From assembly GCF_020443705.1 (NCBI RefSeq), contig NZ_JAIZZK010000026.1:1-63784 (forward strand): 63,784 nt of DNA, written 5' to 3'. A program made the position numbers and the translations under genes. The stretch's first letter is position 1. Every line of letters starts with the position of its first letter. The DNA comes from Clostridium algoriphilum. Its GTDB lineage: Bacteria > Bacillota > Clostridia > Clostridiales > Clostridiaceae. The notes beneath the pieces are model-generated. The model had not been told where the DNA came from. It saw nothing but the letters and a program-made list of their open reading frames with translations, and did not search any database. This document shows, one piece after another, positions 57,936-63,784 of the stretch.

Positions 57936-58359
57936 CACCCATTTCCTCAAAATCTTTTCTAGATACAAACTTAGTCTTTATTGGAAGTTTGTGTGAAGCA
58001 AGTCTCATTGCCTCTCTAGCTGCTTCTTCTGTTACTCCTGCAATCTCGAATAAGACTCTACCTGGTTTAACAACTGCTACCCAATATTCTACTGATCCTT
58101 TACCGGAACCCATACGAGTTTCAGCTGGTTTTTCAGTTACTGGCTTATCAGGGAAGATTTTTATCCAAACCTTTCCGCCTCTTTTTACTTCTCTATTGAT
58201 AGCAACTCTGGCAGCTTCTATTTGATTACTTTTTACCCAGCCACATTCCATAGCTTGTAGTGCATAATCACCATATGCAATAAAGTTTCCTCTTGTAGCT
58301 TTTCCTCTCATTCTACCACGTTGAACCTTACGATGTTTAGATCTCTTAGGCATTAACAT
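57916..58359 (-). CDS. rplP: 50S ribosomal protein L16
   Basis: A 147-residue L16: [60 protein letters not shown] and [17 protein letters not shown]. Its end overlaps the rpmC start. Confidence 0.98.
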   Translation of the reverse strand: MLMPKRSKHRKVQRGRMRGKATRGNFIAYGDYALQAMECGWVKSNQIEAARVAINREVKRGGKVWIKIFPDKPVTEKPAETRMGSGKGSVEYWVAVVKPGRVLFEIAGVTEEAAREAMRLASHKLPIKTKFVSRKDFEEMGGEVVEG

Positions 58360-58384
58360 GTCTTATTCCTCCTTCCTTACACTT

Positions 58385-59050
58385 CTACGCTTTTGCTTCT
58401 TCCTTAACGGTTTTCTTTGTAGGAAGAACTTCACCTCTATATACCCAAACTTTAACGCCAATTTTACCATATACTGTATTCGCTTCTGCAAATCCATAAT
58501 CTATGTCGGCTCTCAATGTTTGACATGGTATTGTACCTTCATGGTAATGTTCAGTTCTAGCTATTTCAGCTCCGCCAAGTCTTCCTGCACAAGCAATTTT
58601 GACTCCCTTTACATTAGATCTCATAGCTCTTTGAATTGTTTGTTTCATTGCTCTTCTAAAAGAAATTCTTTTTTCTAATTGTGAAGCAACATTTTCTGAC
58701 ATTAATTGAGCATTGTTTTCAGCTTGCTTAACTTCTACTATATTAATTAAAACATTTTTGTCTGTTATAATTTTTTTCATATCAAGCTTTATAACTTCAA
58801 TTCCAGAGCCGCCTCTACCAATTACCATTCCTGGTTTAGCAGTGTGTATGTTGATTTTAACTCTTTTAGCTGCTCTTTCAATCTCAATTTTAGAAATCCC
58901 AGCTGTGTAAAGTTTACTTTTCAAGAATTCTCTAATCTTAAAATCTTCAACAAGATTATCTGCAAAATTCTTTTTATCTGCATACCACTTAGAACTCCAG
59001 TCTTTTATTACACCAACTCTAAATCCGTGCGGATTTACTTTTTGTCCCAT
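58385..59050 (-). CDS. rpsC: 30S ribosomal protein S3
   Basis: A 221-residue S3: [23 protein letters not shown] domain [16 protein letters not shown] and the C-terminal [31 protein letters not shown]. Confidence 0.98.
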   Translation of the reverse strand: MGQKVNPHGFRVGVIKDWSSKWYADKKNFADNLVEDFKIREFLKSKLYTAGISKIEIERAAKRVKINIHTAKPGMVIGRGGSGIEVIKLDMKKIITDKNVLINIVEVKQAENNAQLMSENVASQLEKRISFRRAMKQTIQRAMRSNVKGVKIACAGRLGGAEIARTEHYHEGTIPCQTLRADIDYGFAEANTVYGKIGVKVWVYRGEVLPTKKTVKEEAKA

Positions 59051-59066
59051 GCTATACCCCTCCTTT

Positions 59067-59402
59067 TTATATTCTCTCTGTAACTATTATAGTTATATGA
59101 CTAGATCTTTTTCTTATTCTATAAGCTCTTCCTTGTGCACGCGGTCTAAACCTCTTAAGTGTTGGACCTTGGCATGCATAAGTTTTAGCAACATATAATC
59201 TATTAATGTCTAGATTTAAATTGTTCTCTGCATTTGCAACAGCTGATTTAAGTACTTTTGTTACTACTTCAGCTGCGTTTTTAGGAGTGTATTGTAATAT
59301 AGCAAAAGCTTCATTTACATTTTTTCCTCTTATTAAATCAAGAACAATCCCGATCTTCATTGAGGACGTTCTCACATATTTAGCTATAGCTTTAGCCTCC
59401 AT
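59067..59402 (-). CDS. rplV: 50S ribosomal protein L22
   Basis: A 111-residue L22: [41 protein letters not shown] and the tunnel hairpin [25 protein letters not shown]. The start at 59402 follows AAGGAGG. Confidence 0.97.
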   Translation of the reverse strand: MEAKAIAKYVRTSSMKIGIVLDLIRGKNVNEAFAILQYTPKNAAEVVTKVLKSAVANAENNLNLDINRLYVAKTYACQGPTLKRFRPRAQGRAYRIRKRSSHITIIVTERI

Positions 59403-59422
59403 AATTGTTTCCTCCTTCCACA

Positions 59423-59704
59423 CTATCTTACTTTACTTGTTCTTTCTCTATCAATATGTCCTTTAAATGTTCTAGTTAATGCAAATTCTCCTAATTTATG
59501 TCCTACCATATCTTCTAAAACATAAACTGGCACATGTTTTCTTCCATCATGTACTGCGATAGTATGCCCTATCATTTGCGGAAAAATAGTAGAACTTCTT
59601 GACCAAGTTTTTATTACTTTTTTCTCGCCATTCTTATTCATTTCATTTATTCTTTTTAACAGAACTTCTTGCACATAAGGTCCTTTTTTTACTGATCTAC
59701 TCAC
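59423..59704 (-). CDS. rpsS: 30S ribosomal protein S19
   Basis: A 93-residue S19: [46 protein letters not shown] and [16 protein letters not shown]. Confidence 0.98.
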   Translation of the reverse strand: MSRSVKKGPYVQEVLLKRINEMNKNGEKKVIKTWSRSSTIFPQMIGHTIAVHDGRKHVPVYVLEDMVGHKLGEFALTRTFKGHIDRERTSKVR

Positions 59705-59765
59705 TTTAGTGGCCTCCCTTCATACACAATAACCATAGTTTGGAAGAGAAAAATTTCTCTTCAAG

Positions 59766-60599
59766 CTATTTTCTATTTTTTCCTTTGACAATAAATTTGT
59801 CAGAGTATTTCTTAGTTTTTCTAGTTTTATATCCTAAAGCTGGTTTACCCCAAGGAGTCATCGGACTAGCGTGACCAACTGGTGCTTTACCTTCTCCACC
59901 ACCATGTGGATGGTCATTTGGATTCATTACTGATCCTCTGACTGTAGGTCTAAATCCTAAATGTCTTTTTCTTCCTGCTTTACCTATGTTAACAATATCA
60001 TGAGTTAAGTTAGAAACTGTTCCTATAGTAGCTCTACAGTTTACTCTAATATATCTCACTTCACCACTTGGAAGTCTTACTTGAGCATATTCTCCTTCTT
60101 TAGCCATAAGCTGAGCTGAAGAACCTGCTGATCTTACAAGTTGAGCGCCTTTACCAACCTGTAGTTCTATATTATGAATTGTAGAACCTAATGGTATATT
60201 AATTATTGGAAGTGTATTTCCAACTTTTATATCAGCATCGCTACCTGATTCAATTACATCTCCAACTTTTAATCCAACTGGAGCAATTATATATTTTTTT
60301 TCACCATCAGAATATACAACAAGAGCTATGTAAGCAGATCTATTTGGATCATACTCAATTGTTGAAACTTTTGCTGGAATACCATCTTTAGTTCTTTTAA
60401 AATCTATTATTCTGTAACTTTGTTTTGCTCCACCACCTCGGTGACGAACAGTTATTTTACCTTGATTATTTCTACCACCTTGTCTTTTAGTGCTTACAAG
60501 AAGTGATTTTAATGGCTTATCTGTTGTTATTTCTTCAAAATCAGACATAGTCATATTTCTTCTTGAAGGTGTGGTGGGTCTAAATTTCTTAATCGCCAT
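59766..60599 (-). CDS. rplB: 50S ribosomal protein L2
   Basis: A 277-residue L2: [45 protein letters not shown] and the C-terminal [34 protein letters not shown], which includes the peptidyl-transferase-proximal His. Confidence 0.98.
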   Translation of the reverse strand: MAIKKFRPTTPSRRNMTMSDFEEITTDKPLKSLLVSTKRQGGRNNQGKITVRHRGGGAKQSYRIIDFKRTKDGIPAKVSTIEYDPNRSAYIALVVYSDGEKKYIIAPVGLKVGDVIESGSDADIKVGNTLPIINIPLGSTIHNIELQVGKGAQLVRSAGSSAQLMAKEGEYAQVRLPSGEVRYIRVNCRATIGTVSNLTHDIVNIGKAGRKRHLGFRPTVRGSVMNPNDHPHGGGEGKAPVGHASPMTPWGKPALGYKTRKTKKYSDKFIVKGKNRK

Positions 60600-60654
60600 G
60601 TGATTTCCCTCCTTCTTTTCGCTTATCTGGCCTCTGCCAATACCTGCTTAATAA

Positions 60655-60948
60655 TTACATTCCATCAAAAAACTCAATTGTTTTGCTTTCTGTTGTTAAA
60701 GTAACAATAGCTTTTTTGAAATCTGCTCTTTTTCCAATGTGAACTCCAACTCTTTTAGTTTTACCCATATTCTTTAGTGTTCTTACATTCTCAACTTTAA
60801 CTCCGAATACATCTTCTACTGCTTTTTTAACTTGAGTTTTATTTGCGTGAATATCAACTATAAAGGTGTATTTTTTATCCGCCATTACAGCCATACTTTT
60901 TTCAGTAATTATCGGTTTTCTTATAATATCATGGCTAGTTAGCTTCAT
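60655..60948 (-). CDS. rplW: 50S ribosomal protein L23
   Basis: A 97-residue L23 at the tunnel exit: [22 protein letters not shown] and [20 protein letters not shown]. It overlaps rplD by one base. Confidence 0.98.
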   Translation of the reverse strand: MKLTSHDIIRKPIITEKSMAVMADKKYTFIVDIHANKTQVKKAVEDVFGVKVENVRTLKNMGKTKRVGVHIGKRADFKKAIVTLTTESKTIEFFDGM

Positions 60949-61568
60949 TATATATACACCTCCTGGATTTTAGATACAGCATCCTTTGTAACTATGAATT
61001 TTTCATACTTTAATATGTCATAAACATTCAAGTTGTTTACTGGAGTTACTTGAACACCAGGTATATTTCTTGCTGATTTATAGACATTTTCATCTGACTT
61101 TTCAACAACAATTAAAGTTTTCTTAGCATCAAATGCTTTTAAAACCGCTAACATTGCTTTAGTTTTTGGTGAATCAAATTCTAAGCTATCTACAACTATC
61201 ATTTCATTTGCAACTACCTTAGCTGATAAAGCTGATTTAAAAGCAACTCTTCTCATTGTCTTTGGTACTGACATACGATAATCTCTTGGCTTTGGAGCAA
61301 ATACTATACCACCATGTATCCATTGTGGTGCTCTTATAGAACCCTGTCTTGCTCTACCAGTTCCTTTTTGTCTCCAAGGCTTGATTCCACCGCCTCGAAC
61401 TTCAGCTCTAGTTTTAGCTGATTGAGTTCCTTGTCTTTTATTTGCTAGTTGTGCTACTACAACTTGGTGCATAGCATTTGTGTTGATTTCAACTCCAAAT
61501 ATATTTTCATTTAATTCAATGTCTCCAACTTTTTCTGCTTGTTTATTAAACAAATCTAATTTAAGCAT
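60948..61568 (-). CDS. rplD: 50S ribosomal protein L4
   Basis: A 206-residue L4: the extended loop [43 protein letters not shown] and the globular part [15 protein letters not shown]. In other bacteria L4 represses the S10 operon, so the folded rpsJ leader may be its target. Confidence 0.98.
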   Translation of the reverse strand: MLKLDLFNKQAEKVGDIELNENIFGVEINTNAMHQVVVAQLANKRQGTQSAKTRAEVRGGGIKPWRQKGTGRARQGSIRAPQWIHGGIVFAPKPRDYRMSVPKTMRRVAFKSALSAKVVANEMIVVDSLEFDSPKTKAMLAVLKAFDAKKTLIVVEKSDENVYKSARNIPGVQVTPVNNLNVYDILKYEKFIVTKDAVSKIQEVYI

Positions 61569-61592
61569 TCTGCATCCTCCTTTCTTTTAAAA

Positions 61593-62222
61593 TTACGCTT
61601 TAACTGCGTTTCTTATTACAACTGTGCCTTTGTTTGGTCCTGGAATACCACCTTTAATTAATATAATGTTCTTTTCAGACATTACTTTAACTACTACAAG
61701 GTTCATTACTGTTCTACTAACATTACCCATATGACCTGGCATACGTTTGTTTTTAAATGTTTTTGATGGATCGGAAGATGCTCCCATTGATCCAACTGCT
61801 CTGTGGAACTTAGAACCATGACTCATTGGACCTGTGTGCTGATTCCATCTTTTAATACAACCTTGGAATCCCTTACCTTTAGATATTCCTGATACGTCAA
61901 TTTTGTCTCCAGCAGCAAATATGTCTGCCTTAAACTCTTGACCTACTTCATAAGCACTTATATCTTCCATTCTAAATTCTTTTACGAATCTTTTTAAAGA
62001 TGTTCCTGCCTTAGCAAATTGTCCTTTCATTGGCTTGTTAACTAACTTTTCTCTTATGTCACCAAAACCAACTTTAATTGCATTGTAACCATCATTTTCA
62101 ATGGTTTTCTTTTGAATAACAACACATGGACCTGCTTCAACAACTGTTACTGGAACAACCCTTCTATTTTCATCAAATATTTGAGTCATACCAAGCTTTT
62201 TACCCATTATTCCCTTTTTCAT
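61593..62222 (-). CDS. rplC: 50S ribosomal protein L3
   Basis: A 209-residue L3: [56 protein letters not shown] and [17 protein letters not shown]. Binding site GGAGGTG. Confidence 0.98.
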   Translation of the reverse strand: MKKGIMGKKLGMTQIFDENRRVVPVTVVEAGPCVVIQKKTIENDGYNAIKVGFGDIREKLVNKPMKGQFAKAGTSLKRFVKEFRMEDISAYEVGQEFKADIFAAGDKIDVSGISKGKGFQGCIKRWNQHTGPMSHGSKFHRAVGSMGASSDPSKTFKNKRMPGHMGNVSRTVMNLVVVKVMSEKNIILIKGGIPGPNKGTVVIRNAVKA

Positions 62223-62342
62223 GAAAATACACCTCCTACTTATTAGCGGACCACAATAGTGATCATAATAGTTAGTAATAGTAATCTATTACTTACGCAT
62301 AGTGAATTACACTTATACGCTTCATCGCACTTCTATGTACGC

Positions 62343-62651
62343 CTATAATTTTATTTCGATATCAACACCAGCTGGTAAGTCTAATCTCATTAGCGCATCA
62401 ACAGTTTTAGGTGATGGACTAATGATATCTATTAGTCTCTTATGAGTTCTTATTTCAAATTGCTCTCTTGAATCTTTGTATTTGTGTGGAGATCTTAATA
62501 CTGTAATTACATCTTTTTCTGTAGGTAGTGGTACTGGACCAGCTACTTTAGCTCCTGTACTTTTAGCAGTTTGAACAATCTTCTCAGCGGATTGATCTAA
62601 TATGTTGTGATCAAAAGCCTTTAATCTAATTCTAATTTTTTGTTTTATCAT
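62343..62651 (-). CDS. rpsJ: 30S ribosomal protein S10
   Basis: A 102-residue S10: [52 protein letters not shown] and [21 protein letters not shown]. The start at 62651 (MIKQKIRI) follows AAAGGAGG and gives the standard length. The frame stays open upstream through the leader but has no supported start. First gene of the S10 operon. Confidence 0.97.
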   Translation of the reverse strand: MIKQKIRIRLKAFDHNILDQSAEKIVQTAKSTGAKVAGPVPLPTEKDVITVLRSPHKYKDSREQFEIRTHKRLIDIISPSPKTVDALMRLDLPAGVDIEIKL

Positions 62652-62855
62652 TATTATTTCCTCCTTTTCATCGCACGCTCTACTTCTTACGTGCAACAGC
62701 GGATGTTCTGTAAACTGTTCCGGGTGTTGCATGCAATAAAGATATGGAACAAACTCACGAACCCCGTCGCCCGATTCAAGATCAGGACATGCTCGGTGAA
62801 GAATAACCCGGAAGTCCGGCAACCTCTTCCCTCATCGCTGTTACCACAATACAAC
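62652..62855 (-). promoter_or_regulatory. folded, GC-rich leader of the S10 operon
   Basis: About 200 bases between the promoter and rpsJ, roughly half G+C in a genome near 30%. A 10-bp closing helix pairs CATCGCTGTT (62833-62842) with AACAGCGGATG (62695-62705, one bulge). Inside, ACCCGGAA (62806-62813) pairs perfectly with TTCCGGGT (62718-62725). A local hairpin GCACG/CGTGC lies next to the binding site. This looks like a ribosomal-protein autoregulatory leader. I cannot name a described family for it. Confidence 0.6.
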
Positions 62856-62861
62856 CTCTAA

Positions 62862-62890
62862 AGTATACAACACTTCTTTTACTTATACAA
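62862..62890 (-). promoter_or_regulatory. promoter of the S10 operon
   Basis: On the minus strand: -35 TTGTAT (62890-62885), a 17-base spacer and -10 TATACT (62867-62862). Transcription would start near 62855. Confidence 0.65.
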
Positions 62891-62966
62891 GTTTTTTTTT
62901 ATTTTATTTTGTTATTTCTCTATTTATTCTTCTATATGTATTTTGATTAAGTTTTAGAGTACACAA

Positions 62967-62992
62967 AAGGAGAAGAGCGTCCTCTTCTCCTT
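62967..62992 (-). terminator. terminator of tuf
   Basis: The arms AAGGAGAAGAG/CTCTTCTCCTT enclose CGTC, followed by TTTTGTG on the minus strand, 64 bases past the tuf stop codon. Confidence 0.85.
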
Positions 62993-63055
62993 AATAATAA
63001 AAGCTTTTATTATGATTGAAATTACCAATTGATGTTTGTAAATATATTATAAATA

Positions 63056-63784
63056 TTATTTAACTATTGAAGTAACAACTCCTGATCCTACTGTTCTTCC
63101 ACCTTCTCTGATTGCAAATCTTAATCCCTCATCCATTGCTACTTGAGTTATTAATTCAACATTCATGTCTATGTGGTCTCCTGGCATTACCATTTCCATT
63201 CCGTCTGGTAATTTGATTGATCCTGTTACATCTGTTGTTCTAAAATAAAATTGTGGTCTGTATCCGTCGAAGAATGGTGTATGTCTTCCGCCTTCTTCTT
63301 TTTTAAGTACATATACTTGACCTACAAATTTAGCATGTGGATGTATTGAACCTGGTTTTGCAAGTACTTGACCTCTTTGAATATCTGCTCTTTGTACTCC
63401 TCTTAATAATGCCCCAATGTTGTCTCCAGCCATTGCTTGATCTAGAAGTTTTCTGAACATTTCAACTCCTGTACATACAACTTTTCTTTTATCTTCACTT
63501 AATCCAACGATTTCAACTTCTTCTCCAACCTTAAGTATCCCAGTTTCAACTCTTCCTGTAGCAACTGTTCCTCTACCTGTGATTGTGAATACATCTTCTA
63601 CTGGCATTAAGAATGGTTTATCTGTTGCTCTTGTTGGTGTTGGAATGTAGCTATCTACAGCTTCCATTAATTCAGTTATACATTTTGATTGTTCTGGATC
63701 AGTTGGGTTTTCTAATGCTTTTAAAGCTGATCCTGTTATAATTGGGATATCATCACCTGGGAAGTCATACTCACTTAATAATTC
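63056..63784 (-). CDS. tuf: elongation factor Tu (C-terminal part, cut by window edge)
   Basis: The visible 242 residues begin in the G domain ([24 protein letters not shown]) and run through domain 2 ([19 protein letters not shown]) and domain 3 ([24 protein letters not shown]) to the terminal [13 protein letters not shown]. The start lies beyond the right edge. EF-Tu delivers aminoacyl-tRNA to the ribosome. It is separated from rpsJ by a terminator and a promoter. Confidence 0.98.
   Translation of the reverse strand, partial: ELLSEYDFPGDDIPIITGSALKALENPTDPEQSKCITELMEAVDSYIPTPTRATDKPFLMPVEDVFTITGRGTVATGRVETGILKVGEEVEIVGLSEDKRKVVCTGVEMFRKLLDQAMAGDNIGALLRGVQRADIQRGQVLAKPGSIHPHAKFVGQVYVLKKEEGGRHTPFFDGYRPQFYFRTTDVTGSIKLPDGMEMVMPGDHIDMNVELITQVAMDEGLRFAIREGGRTVGSGVVTSIVK

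Noticed and set aside
62652-62822. N-terminal extension of S10 through the leader
   Set aside because: The frame is open but has no binding site or standard start. S10 has its normal length from 62651, and the DNA is better explained as structured leader RNA.

Overview
The window is AT-rich DNA (about 30% GC) from a Firmicute of the Clostridium sensu stricto type. The evidence is the ptb-buk butyrate pair, the clostridial cdaA-cdaR-ptb-buk-glmM-glmS order, S-box, glmS and c-di-AMP (ydaO-type) RNA elements, a thioredoxin reductase without NADPH motifs, a GGGtGRT/IscU-like pair, and the order tuf, S10-spc-alpha operons, ecfA1A2T, truA, rplM, rpsI. The species cannot be fixed by reading alone. 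I see no rRNA, tRNA, prophage, insertion sequence or CRISPR array.

Layout. Positions 1-11.7 kb are an accessory stretch of small units: a DUF190 protein, small unknown proteins, a Cys/Asp-rich microprotein with DPW repeats (1527-1688), the GGGtGRT/IscU-like operon, a broken EamA transporter, a DUF1003 membrane protein, half of an ECF transporter, an EcsC-family protein, rubrerythrin, and metNIQ behind two tandem SAM-I riboswitches. Positions 11.8-16.3 kb hold a class A penicillin-binding protein behind an unrecognised structured leader that ends in a terminator, then a decayed chemotaxis receptor.

Positions 16.5-28.9 kb carry envelope-precursor and signalling genes: glmS with its self-cleaving ribozyme, glmM, buk, ptb, an FAD enzyme, cdaR and cdaA (c-di-AMP synthesis). 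Divergent from these are a membrane-anchored unknown protein and a SleB-type wall hydrolase under a c-di-AMP riboswitch, so the nucleotide made by cdaA probably controls wall hydrolysis about 1.4 kb away. Positions 28.9-32.9 kb hold a thioredoxin/thioredoxin reductase pair, a TPR membrane protein and an L,D-transpeptidase.

Positions 33-39.5 kb form a 5-oxoproline operon: pxpA, an NRAMP-like transporter lacking the metal motifs, pxpB, pxpC, a DUF1445 protein, an oadA-like carboxyltransferase and a frameshifted biotin carrier. Positions 39.8-42.3 kb hold a DUF3048 protein, CwlD and an Fe/Mn superoxide dismutase. From 42.4 kb to the end, all on the minus strand, lies the translation supercluster, including rpmJ and rpmD. 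A GC-rich, strongly folded leader precedes rpsJ, and a truncated tuf runs off the right edge.

The best candidates for undescribed biology are the PBP leader RNA (12.25-12.46 kb), the S10-operon leader, the DPW microprotein, a small ORF read across the glmS ribozyme cleavage site, and the conserved but uncharacterised GGGtGRT/IscU-like pair.
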